A DNA stretch of 64,000 nt from positions 77,585,201 through 77,649,200 of the forward strand of contig OZ038422.1 of NCBI GenBank assembly GCA_964036155.1. The letters run 5' to 3'. Source of the stretch: Diploscapter coronatus (lineage: Eukaryota; Nematoda; Chromadorea; Rhabditida; Rhabditidae). The notes under the pieces were generated by a model. The model saw only the letters and a program-made list of their open reading frames with translations, was not told where the DNA came from and did not search any database. How positions within the stretch are numbered: the first letter of the stretch is position 1; each line of letters opens with the position of its first letter. Shown in pieces: positions 25,301 through 36,448 of the stretch. Position numbers and translations under genes: made by a program.

Positions 25301-27943
25301 TTACAATTTTACAGAGACTATTCTTGATGGTAAAAAGTTGGCTGTGTTTGGATTTGGTTGAGTTTCGATTGGACTAGGTTGAATTGCAGGTGGCGGTGCA
25401 TAAGTCGAGTAAATAAATGGATCGGGCCCTGATGGGGGTGAATCTGAAAATTATCAATCTATCATTGGTCAGGATAAAAAGTGACTCCCTACTCTCTGGC
25501 TGAATTTGGGCTTGTGGAACGATCGGTGATAAGCCAGAAGCTTTCTCGGGTTGTATCGCACTGTTGGCTCTAGAAAATATGCATATGATGAAAATCGTAC
25601 AGACTCCTACTGTGACACAATTCGCTCCGGTAACCGCTCACTCAATCCAATAGCATTACTCGCAGGAGCTCTCAATTGGATCGGCTGTTGCTGTTGATTG
25701 ATCATATTTAGGAGATCCAAAGGAAGGTTTGGCAGATTTTGAGCAAGGCTTTGAGTTGGGACTTGTTGCTGAGGGAATAGTGGGTGCTGGAAGGTGTAGG
25801 GAAGCGAAGGAGGCGATTCACTAAAAATTGGAGACATTTTAACCAAAGCAAGATTGTAGCAATCTTTCAGGTGTCAAAACTTCGCTTCGAGAGTTCTTTT
25901 CTTATTCACAAACGAACTAGACTATGACACTTACACCGGTTTGAAAAGGTTTTGATCGAACAGTTTAGCGAGCCCCTTCGGAATGTTGTACGTTCCTTGG
26001 ATGACTTTCATGGCATCTTTCAGAATCGAATCGCGTCCGTTCAACAGGTTCTCATCCAAACTCGAGCCTGTGGCGACCTTCCCGCCTGACATAATCACTT
26101 TGTCGGAAGACGTCAACCCAGATGGTGGCTTTTCAGACGAGGGTGTCAGAAGATTCGACGACGAGAATATATTCCCGACAGAGGCAGGAAGTCCGGCGTG
26201 GGAAATTTGTTGCGGCAGGATCGGGGACAGTCCGTTTGGCTGAAAACAAACAATCGAGGTTAAACCCGGATTGGCTTTGGGAGAAAATTTGACCGAATGA
26301 GTAAGATTGTTTTCTGGATTATACGATGAGGAGTCGGGTTAATTCTCGGATCTTGACAATTTATAAGAAATCGCTGAATGCCTACACTTTTATTATTCTT
26401 ATTGTTAACTTCTTTGACAAGTATTCCGACTGGCTCAAGTGTGCTATGCAGAATTGATAGTGGAGCTGTGAACGGCTTGATGGCTAAATGTGAACTTTTA
26501 TGGATGTTTCTGGAGACTACTTCTACCTTTGAGCACGGCCTGTTCTACTCGCTTTTCGGCGCTAACAGATACAGACTCCTGCCGTTCAGGCAATTGTGGT
26601 CGAACAAATGAGGAGACTGTCTCTTGTTCCACTCCAACCTGGAAACAATTAATTTCTTCCAAATAATTGAATGTTCGATTGTCATGACATCTCCCAATCT
26701 ATATCAACCAAAGTGCAAACACTTGGATTGGACGGTCATGTTTGCAAATACTCGATTGGTATTCTATACAGGGATATTAGGTCAATGCTATGCAAACAAT
26801 ATCGTTATTCGAGAATCGCTGAACATTTTTCATGATGAAGAGATTTTTCGGATCAACGAAGCATTGGAAAGTCTCTTGAAACTTTCTCCTCTGGAGACGT
26901 TCCGGAAGGAAGTCTCCAAGCGTTTCATACTCTCCATTATCTATGAGATCGGCATAGCCTCTGTAAGTATCTGGGCAAAAGGGGAAGTGCAAAGACTTTC
27001 TTCCTCGTTCGCTTGCGTCCTCGCCGCACTCTCTCCCTTTTTCACACCATTCTCACTCGCGGTCGGACCATCGCCTTTGTTCCGCGACAGAGGCAATACC
27101 GACCTGAGAGATAATGGAGAGTAGATCCGGACATTGGCATATTTTTGCAGAAAAATTTCCGAAATCTCACCACGTTTTTCTGTGTGCTCTCCTCCTTGAT
27201 GACTTTCTTGTCCGATGTATCGAATGCAGCCTCCACGATTTGCCTTTGCTGTTCAGTTAGTCGTTTCATCACGAACATTGCAAAGTCTCTCTTCTCGTTT
27301 CCAGTCAAACTGCTATTCGTTATCACGGCTGATAACCAGTCCAGCTCCTGGGAAAATAACGCTCCCAAGGAGGAAATTCATAGTTTCACACCTTTTCTTT
27401 ATCGCCGAATCCTTGCCTAATCGACGTTAGTTTGTCTCGGCGATCCTCTTTGACGGTTTCCCACAAGTGTGATATCTGCTCCATGAGTCGGGTTGGAAAT
27501 GTTCCTTTGTCCAGAAGAAATACAGAAACTTCTGCTAACTTTTGAATAACCGACTTGTTGCTAAAACTTATAAGTTCGTAAATGAGCTCTAGTTGAAGGG
27601 GGCAATTTTCTGTATTCGGATATCTTTTTCAAGGCGAAAGATGATATCGATTGAACTATCGGTTTTGCACATTTTTAAGAACAATGAATTCACGACAAAC
27701 AAATAATATTTTCTGTTTTCCCTTTCTTATCACAGAGTAGAGCTTCACATGAAATGGTACTCCCCATGCAATCAGAATGGCTTCAATAAGCGGTCGAACT
27801 TGAGACGAAGAAGGATTAAATGATTGTTGTTGTAGAAAAAGTTGATTTGACATTGAATTTGGTAGCTGAGGATGAGTTGGAACGACGGAGGTGGCAGAGA
27901 CTGTTGACTGAGGCGAAGAGTCGAATATCACCAAGGTGGCCAT
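25301..27943 (-). CDS. Gln/Pro-rich protein of unknown function
   Basis: Minus-strand exons joined in phase: 27694-27943, 27392-27609, 27171-27347, 27057-27103, 26858-26960, 26527-26638, 26410-26483, 25935-26239, 25635-25820, 25493-25569 and 25301-25443 (563 residues). The first half looks helical and charged (for example LQLELIYELISFSNK, QISHLWETVKEDRRDK, KRLTEQQRQIVEAAF). The second half is low-complexity, rich in Pro, Gln, Ser and Asn (INQQQQPIQ, QHPLFPQQQVP). No membrane segment or signal peptide is seen, so a cytoplasmic or nuclear role is likely. The helical part faintly recalls CID-like domains of RNA-processing factors, but I would not assign it. The first donor (after VC, GTGAAT) and the donor GTTGAT of the exon at 26858 are the weakest joins. 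An inverted duplication overlaps exons 26858 and 27057. Confidence 0.6.
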
Positions 27944-29402
27944 TTGATAGAGATCTTCATCACAGTATGGCAGGGACTAAATCATGAATTCTCAATAAAA
28001 AGCGTCTGCAGGATATTTTGAAGGAGAAATGAAGATTCAGCGTTTAAAGGTCGATCATTTGTTTCTTAATTCATGAAAATGTGCGATTAAAATAATTCCT
28101 CGCATTGCATAGAATTTGAGCTATGCAAAAACAGAGCAGTTCTTTTTTATGGCGAAGTAATCAACTAACCTCGACTAGACGAATAATATCGGTTAGGTAG
28201 AGAAGTAAGGCAACGGTGAAGATCATGTAGGCATTTGGGGCATTTGGAAGAAGAGGAAAGGGAAAGGTAAAAGCAAAGGCAAGGGGAGGAAGATTGGCAG
28301 AAGGGGAGGCTTGATTGCTTGAGGATGAGAATGCCTTATAAGGAAGGGAGAAGGAGGAGACGAGTCAACTAGTCTGAGGTATGTAAGCCGCACGACATCT
28401 CCTTCTTCGACTCTACTACTTCTCATACCATCCTTACCTTCACTTTCTTTCATCTTTCTTTTTTTCAAGCTATCCGTTTCTCTCTATCCTGTACCGTTTA
28501 TCGTCCCTCAACACACCAATTATTACATGCCCCACGCCATATTCTTTCATGAACAATGGATGTTATGCAATAATTCGAAAGAAAATATTTATTTTTATCG
28601 ACTATTTTGCTAACCGAATCTAGGACATTAATAAACCGTCATTAAGATATCAAGTCTGCGAAACTTGCTAGAATTAACAGTGTCTGAATACGAAATGTTG
28701 GCGGAATAAAAAACGTGAACCGCCAATTGAATTGCGTAAATGAATAATTTAACGATGAAAGGCAACACGAATTTTTAGGATTGGACCTGAGTTATGATGA
28801 GTGAAAGACTGCATAAGAATAAAGAAAAGCAGTCTGTGATTTTTGTAGAATGTGGATTTCGGCAAGATTCTCCAAAAAATCACTCCGCCTGTCAATGATT
28901 ACCTATAAGTATGAGGTCAAATGAAAATCGAAACAAGAAATCCCGTCTAAATGATCGAATGAAAAGAACCATGGAAAAAATCTGAAAAAAGTGATAGAAT
29001 AAGATTTCGGCAAGAATCCCTGAAAATCTGGATAGATACTATGGTAGATAGATCTAAAAGGTTAAAATATAGAATAAAAATGACGACTCTAACAACTACG
29101 AATAAAGGTTCAACAAAAATGGATTTTGAAAATCCAAATTCAAAGCCACGGATGATATTCTGGAGAAAGAAATTGACTCAAATTCGAAGAGATTAAACTT
29201 AGAAGGGATCATGGAAAGATCGAATTTGAGTCAAAGCCTATCATATAACATAGAAAACCATGTAGCTAATGACTATCAAGTTGATGTCCTGCAAGAGTTC
29301 AATAGTAATTTGGAAATTGCGAGAATAAAGTTCTCGTGCATTGTTTGTTTAGTGTTTTGTGATTCCCAAATTGCCAAGTTGGCGATCTGCAGTAAACAAG
29401 TC
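27944..29402. other. Intergenic, 1.5 kb
   Basis: A purine-rich patch at 28235-28360 makes low-complexity frames on the minus strand. Nothing with splice support found. The upstream regions of the Gln/Pro-rich gene and the 3' side of the Rab gene are here. Confidence 0.5.
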
Positions 29403-30894
29403 CTACAATAATGGGCAGCATCTGCTGGAGTTAATGACCTGCATTTCCTCGATTTTGTCGATTTGAATGCAATCGTCGTCCTTCACAGAATTGTCGTGCA
29501 TTCCGTTCAGAATGTCTTCCACCAAGTCGGAGACCACTTGGTTGAAAACTGAATTTACGATTTATTGTGTTAAGTCTCTTCTTCAAGGGCGTTTTTTATG
29601 GTTTCAAAACCTCTAATAGTTCTGATAAAATTTTTTTCAAATCTACCTTTCGGGGTTTCCTTGGACATTTCATAGTGCCTTGCATGTAATCGTAGTGCCT
29701 TCGTGACTCCGTCTCCCTTTGCGACGACTCGCTTCTTCTCAAGATCGCACTAAAATTGATTTCATCAGTGAAATTCGAGATCACCAAAACTAGCCTTGTT
29801 AGCCAGTAGAACGATGTGTGGGTCAGTGAGCGAAGTGGCCTTCTGAATGAGAGACACCCATCTGTCGATGTCGTCGAAGGACTGTCGATTTGTGATGTCG
29901 TATACGATGACGCAGGCAGTCGCGTTGCGCAGATACATCGGCACCATGCAGCGGAATCGCTCCTGACCCGCTGTGTCCCATAGTTGCAGTTGCACCTTTT
30001 CGCCGGTTGTGCTATCTCTGAAACATCAAATTTTGCATGGGTAAGATTGATCTATGAATTTTCATTCTTCACGATAATACATTACCCTAATGACTATGAC
30101 GCGCAAAATTGAAAGACTTCTCAAGAGTTTCTTTCTTTCGAATAACTCATCGGAAGTATTTTTTAAACAAGACACAGTCGTATTAAGGGACACCCTCCAA
30201 AAATACTGTAAATGGCAGAGTGTATGCATTGAACAGGTTCGCATTCGTGCGTATTTCCATTTATTTTCGATAGTTTGAACGATAAAACTTCTAAAATTTT
30301 TCGGCTTTTTTATTTCAAACAATTCTCAAGTGATAAGGAATGCTTCTTGCGAAGAAAAGATTAAGATTTCAAGAAAAGTCCGCAAAATCCAAAATTCATT
30401 GACACACATGTCCCATGTTCATGCGTACATGAATAAAGGGGTTAGAGGAAACATGGCCGAGTAAAATTGTAAAATTTCAAAACCTACATGACAGAATCGA
30501 CGAAAGATGCTCCGATCGTCGTACTGATATTTCCAACTGTATCTCCAAAGCAGTGCCTTGCGATTATCGAGGTCTTGCCGACACCTATAATCGATAGTTA
30601 TTGTGAGAATGACGTGAGTGAGTATGGGTATGATGATTTCTCCATGTGTGTGTGTGTGTGGACAATTCGAGAAGATATTTTATTTAAAGTTGACTGATGG
30701 ATGCAGTTTCTCGAATAATGATGGTACGAACTTTCCAGGCATTTGAGAGAGTAGACAATAAATCACGTACCCGAATTGCCGAGCATGACGATTTTGGCCT
30801 TGGTCCTGGGCACGAGCGGCTGCACGTTTTCCTCGTGCTCCCTGACGGCCTCCTTCACTTTCTCGGACGCATACAGCGCTTTACCGCAGTCCAT
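29403..30894 (-). CDS. Rab-family small GTPase
   Basis: Five exons (30771-30894, 30488-30584, 29795-30017, 29647-29749, 29403-29548) give 230 residues. Rab proteins are GTP-controlled switches that mark membranes for vesicle traffic. All nucleotide-binding motifs are visible: P-loop GNSGVGKTS (about residues 40-48), TTIGA (switch I), WDTAGQERFR (switch II) and NKCD. The G5 loop reads ETPK instead of the usual ETSAK. The end is RCCPLL, a two-Cys prenylation signal. An N-terminal extension of about 34 residues (MDCGKALYASEKVKE) precedes the G domain. It resembles the Rab5/21/22 group by TTIGASF, but I do not assign an orthologue. The intron 29750-29794 is GC-AG (AAG then GCTAGT). The next GT does not keep the NKCDLEKKRVV frame. 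Confidence 0.93.
30644..30660. repeat. (TG)n microsatellite in a Rab intron
   Basis: Eight TG units within the intron 30585-30770. A second short TG run lies at 31880-31893. Confidence 0.85.
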
Positions 30895-33800
30895 TCGAAT
30901 CACGATACAAACAACGTCTCTTTCGATCGATTGAATACCGTATTTTGACCGATTGAATTGTTTATGTCGACGAATCTAGCAGCAGCAGCGATTGTTTCTC
31001 AATAGAAGAAAATGGCGAATTAGAGAGCGGAATGGGGTGGGACGGAGAGAATAGGAAAAATTACCCAGTCGGTGGAAGTGACACGATTCGGTGGCCTGCA
31101 AGATGAGTTATGATACAAGGTCGAATAACAATAAAACTCGAAATTCATTGAAACTCAATCGTGATTGATGAGATGTTGAAATCAGTACCAGGGTTGTTCG
31201 GGAGTTCATTGCAAAAATCGGACACATAAATCTTCAAAGGTCAGAGAATCGAGAGCGAGAACCCCCGAATAGCCACCCTAACGCCAGTAGTAGTAGACAA
31301 AGATTTCTATTGTTTACGACGAAGGCTCGGAATATTTATGTTGGGTGTACGAAAATTGATAGAGAGACAAGCAGGGAGAGACACCATCGGGGAAGCCCCG
31401 AGCAGAGACTGATTAGAAGGCAAACTGAACCAAACAACATTGAAATGGCAGACCAGAAGCTATGCACAAATAGAGAAACAGCATGGCCTGGAAGACGCGC
31501 GCAATAAATGGATAAATTAAAATTTGATTCGGTGACGATACGGTGCTTGGAAACGTTCACAGGAATGACTATTGAGAAGGTAGGATAGCTAGAATTATCG
31601 ATGTATCACATCGTGATGATGCAAAAAGAAATCGAAAAACAATAAAGAAAACCCCAGAAAAGTTCAACAGACTTGAAAGGAATTAATGTCGGCAAGGAAG
31701 AAAACTATCCGAGAAGAACTTTGCAATAGCCTAAAATAAACGCTGGCAAGGTAACAGGTAAAGTCAATAGGCTGCCCATATCAAGTTGCAATGCAAAGAA
31801 GTTATCTGTAAAATGGTTGCAGGTTTTTGAGAAAGTAGTTCCACTATTGCTCATTATTAGAAAGAAGATACGAAGAAAATGTGTGTGTGTGTGAGAAAAA
31901 CTATGAGAATTGAGATGCGCAGAAAATAGCTAGCAACAAAGAAAAGAAAGAACCATAGAACCATAGAACCATTGAACAGAGCAGAGACAGGGCCAGAGAC
32001 GGGGTCAGAGCCAGTGCAGTGCAGGCTGGGCTGCATACACGTGGGGGGAGGAGGACCAGAACAAGATCGATGGGGGTGGAGCTAGACGATCTGCAAGGAA
32101 AGGAAGTGAATGGAGGGATAGCCCTGAATGAGAGGGATGAATAATTAGAAGATACGAATGAGAAAAAGAGCGATGGCGGTGAATCCGATGCACTTTCAAT
32201 GACAGAAAATGTATACAAACACGGGTATAGAGTATGGAGAATGAAGAGGGCACAGACGGAAAGAGATGACCACTGGACAATCAGCCAGAGAAGCAGAGGG
32301 AGACGAGAGAGGAGATAGAAAATCCTGATAAACGAGAGAAGAAAAAGATACTTTGATGATTTACGAGTGCGAGGAAACCACTTCTGCTACACAACAACGT
32401 GACAAAATTCGAGAGGAGGGGGATGAATTTGGATAAGGCAGTGAAAGTGGCGAGACTTGGGAGATACGAAGAATTCGATAGTTTTGATAATGATTAGAGA
32501 AATTGAAACGATGAATGAAATGGTTAGAGGGATTTCGATGGGTCTCATTATGGATTTGTAATAATATGAAACAACAATACTTCGCAATGATTACATGTAA
32601 TCATGATTTTCATCATTCGGCATTCACTCTTCAATTTGATGTTCCGATTTTTATTTAGCATTGCTGAGTTCAAATCAGTTTCATGTTTATCCGAATTCTT
32701 ACAACTACGATATTGTTACAAAATTTGAGGCAATTAATTTCAAGATTCTACGGGTCAATGGTGTGGCCTCTGCAAATTTATGGGCTTCAAAGCTCTAGTC
32801 TTCTCCACTGGGGCAATAATAATAAATTAACCGAGCAGAAGGTAGGTGATCGGCATAAAGAAAAAAAGAAGAGCAGAGGAGTTGCAGAGGAAGTGAAGAG
32901 GAGAGATCGGCGGGGAAGCCCTTTTGTCAGAAGAAGAAGAAGCAGAGAGAGACCACAGTGGGATGTCGTCATATGCTGTAATGCAAAATGCAGAAATGCG
33001 ACAGATCTAATCGCAAATCGAAAACAACAGTTTATTCGATGAGAGAAAATGCGAAAGTGAAATTCGAGATGGTGGTAGTAGTCTAGCAGGATGAAAGGGA
33101 ATTCGGATTCCGATGTTGAAAGTTGCTTGAAGACGTTAATATCGACTAACGTTTTAGAACTTTTTGCTTTAGTTCTCAAATTTGAAAAATTCCAGTAGTA
33201 CTCTACTTTGTTATTTAGCCTAAAATTAACATCTTCCCAGCCTTGATCGTCGATGAGCAAATTCTTTATCTTTCAGAGAAAATTATAAATTAATCAATTC
33301 AAGGTTCATCCTCAAGATTTTACTATCTGCAAACCACATTGAATAAATTCAAATATCCATCCCGATAAGAAAGTTATCCATCGCATACGTCACTAGTCTT
33401 TGATCAGTCGGTGCAGCAAATGCTTAGTGCTCGAAGCGAGATCAAAGCGCCAAGATGGAGCGAGATAAGCCACGCAATTGGGGGAGTGCATATTCGAAAG
33501 ATACGCTACATGAAAGAGATTGTGTAAACCTAACGATAGATTTGTATTCAAATAATCCGAAAGTAATGATGCGTAAACCTGGCGCAATGTTTTGCATATG
33601 TGTAATTCTTATTAGGCGTCATGTTATTCATGAATACAGTAATCTAGCATTTCATGTTGAGAAAGTATGAAAGTCATTATTTGTCTTGAAACAATAAATA
33701 CGGTATTCCCTTACTATCGTAATATCTCAAATGAATGTTGGAAAATACTAAGGTTGTAGAGGTATGCCCTTGAATTAAAGAAACAAGTAATTCAAATTTT

Positions 33801-34358
33801 CAAATTAATCAATTCACAATGCCAGGTTGCATTTCTTGCAGAGCATATTGTCGTTGCTTTTGCAACGTATTTCAACGACAGCATAGACTCTACTTTGCGC
33901 GTCAAAGATCATTGATTTTATGGATGACAAGAGCGAGAAATATCATTGAGAACGAAGAAACAGAAAGATAGAGAAATTGAGTGCAGAAGAGAAAGAGTGA
34001 GAGGAAAATTGATAGGATCTTGACAGAAGGACAGCAAAAGGGAAATCGGGGAATACCCCTTTGGATAGAGACACAAAACACAGCGACATGAATTAACGAT
34101 GGGCGATTTGGGAAAGACGCAGCGCCGTAAACATGAAAAAGGCGCAACATGTTTTCAATAGTGAACTTTATTTGGGAAAGGCGCAGCACGCTAAATAAAT
34201 GCAATATAAGAATTTTACTAGCCAAATGGGACGTCGAATGTTCAAAAACTAAGCCCTAAGATGGGGGCTTCCTGAATAAGACACAGGAACACCTACTTGA
34301 AAAGAATAGAGGCTTGACAAATTTAAGGTTGGAAGCAATTTACATCACAAGAGGGATA

Positions 34359-34405
34359 ATTTGTACCAAAATTCTAGGAACTTCCTCATCAATTTTGGTA
34401 CAAAT
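34359..34405. repeat. Perfect 15-bp stem-loop
   Basis: ATTTGTACCAAAATT at 34359-34373 is the exact inverse of 34391-34405, with a 17-nt loop. Probably the core of a decayed foldback element. Confidence 0.55.
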
Positions 34406-35710
34406 CACCTCCGATCCAAATTTAAACCTGAACGAAGGGGAGTAGAAACAGGGTATGGTAGACCGATCATGGTCCCAAAATAATGAGTCCAATTAAAAAC
34501 CGTGTCTCCATATTAAATCTAAAATTTTCGTACTTTCATTTACTATGAACATGTGCAAAACTCCTGCGTCTGTTTTTATCTGACTCTGTTCATAGTTCAG
34601 AGAAAATTCGTACCTTCATCTCAACTGTGAACATCTCCGTTAACGAAGTAACGAATAAGTGATATGATAAATAGAATAATTTTTGATTCATTTCATTAGA
34701 ATAAAACATATATTTTAAATTTCAGTATGACTGTGCATGATAAGTATAATCATAACTACAATAACCCATATGAGCAAGGAAGTATGCTAAATTTTACAGG
34801 CAAAAATTAAGGTTAGTGATTTTATAGTTAAGAATCAAATTGTTCTGATGAAAATCCCTTTAGGCCTAAATTTACAATGGGGTAGGAATTTAGCTTACTT
34901 TTGAAGGAAAAAGTTCAGAGATAAAATTGTACGATTTCAGAGATACTGATTCTGTGTGTAATGTGATCATAAACCTCAAAAGTTCGTATCGAATCTCAGT
35001 TTGACTTATATTCAACCAAAGGTGAGACTATTCGAAGATTTATCGTCTATTGCCAGCTACCGACATTTTGAGACAAAATAAACGGCGCACAAATTCGCAT
35101 ATGCAAAAGATGCAATGCGTCTTTTCAAATAGTCATCAAAACGTATTTATCGAGTTAAAGAGATCGCAATGTTGCCTGAAAACATCGAGCTAAATTCAGT
35201 CTATCAATATTATGTTTCATTTATTCTGTCTCGAGTTATCAGTCATTAAATAGTAAATTCCATATTTAGTCCATTAGGATTTCACTTCAAAGAACACGAG
35301 TATTGCACTTATTTATAATTTGTAAACTTTTCAGTCCGAAGACAATCCGTTTAATCGTTGGACGTTCCACGCAGAAAATAAGCACGTCTCAAATGGGGGC
35401 ATTGTTTCCAAATGCGAGGAAGGCTAGATTATATCATTTTTATTCAAAATCATGTGAAGACAACTTTCGGAATTTGTATTTTCCATAACGTTTCCCGACA
35501 TCTGATCTGCAAAAATAATAATGCAAAATTTTCGTAGGCCTCGACATGCTCACTACTCGGGGTGCAAGTTGGAGGAAGAGTAATTTTTAACAAGCATTTT
35601 GCGATATTTAAAAGTGGGCATTCACAAATGTTGCAACTATTATTTGCAAATTCAGCAACTGTTTCCAGTCTTGTAAAATTGCGAAATTACAACAATGCAA
35701 ACCTTTATAC

Positions 35711-36019
35711 GCTTTTCATTCAAATCTGATCCCGGATCTCATTTTTCTAGCTTTTCATTCACTCTCTCACTTTCAAACGTCCTCTCGCTCCACCTTTTCT
35801 CGAGGTTTCAAGCTTTAGGCTAGACGGTGGGCAGACTAAAGTAACTATAGCGCAGTGGAAGGGGGTATCGGATTTAGGAAAATCACTTGGCAATGGTTAC
35901 GACTCTCCTATTCAATAGTTTTTAAACAAGTTTAGAAGATAACAAAAAAACGTCTGAAAATAAGAGAACGAATGATAAGCTAGAAAATGAGTGACGGGGC
36001 CAGATTTGGATGAAAAGCA
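35711..36019. repeat. Long diverged foldback with tRNA-like core
   Basis: Arms 35711-35787 and 35944-36019 are inverted copies at roughly 75% identity by eye. Shared blocks are GCTTTTCAT, CAAATCTG and TCTAGCTT. The loop holds an A-box-like TAGCGCAGTGG at 35848 and a B-box-like GGTTACGACTCTCC at 35895. This resembles RNA polymerase III control elements, but no clean tRNA cloverleaf can be drawn. Confidence 0.45.
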
Positions 36020-36448
36020 AAATAGAAAAAGTTGCGACATTTCCGAGTTGCCAGAAAGATGTGCAATTCTGTTGAAAATATCAAGCTTTTCATACACATT
36101 TATGAAAATATTTTTCATGCCACTTGGTTCCGGTGGATAAGCCAGAGAAGCCATGCAAATCATCTGCGATTTCATCAATAACATCTTCCAAAATTGTAAA
36201 ATTCGTAAGAAAACTTTAAAAGATGAAATTAAAATTTATTCCAGAAATAGGTTATTCCTCTGTCCTTGTTAGTCTTAACGCAGTGAATACCTTGAATCAT
36301 CTTTGATAAGTTCAAAATTTGTGAAGCTTCGGTGATCGGAAACTCGTTTCAGTGGTAATAAATCGAATGCTCTAAATCTCGAAAATGCATAAAAAGAATC
36401 TTTTCAAAAATCTAGAAATTAATTTTGTGCAAAATTGGCATAATCAAC

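Larger units (their letters stand above)
30895..36448. other. 5.5-kb stretch with no convincing gene
   Basis: From about 31860 to 33010 the plus strand is strongly purine-rich, which creates long Ser/Leu/Phe-rich frames on the minus strand, including one of 157 codons at 32787-33260. I see no splice partners or family motifs, so I treat these as artefacts of composition. Other contents: a short tandem repeat of ACCATAGA (31950-31972), a perfect 15-bp stem at 34359-34405, a diverged direct repeat at 34527/34602, and a long foldback at 35711-36019. Confidence 0.45.

Noticed and set aside
31901..32280. Overlapping 91- and 105-codon minus-strand frames
   Set aside because: Same purine-rich tract; two frames open at once indicates composition and not coding.
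32787..33260. 157-codon minus-strand open frame
   Set aside because: Arises from a purine-rich plus strand; Ser/Leu/Phe-rich low complexity, no splice support, no family match.
35848..35912. A functional tRNA gene
   Set aside because: A- and B-box-like words are present, but no acceptor stem or anticodon arm can be drawn.
36020..36184. Minus-strand stretch first taken as the TM7 exon of the GPCR
   Set aside because: The exon at 36449-36595 fits the phase and gives a proper TM7 and stop; this stretch is part of the 35711-36019 foldback region.
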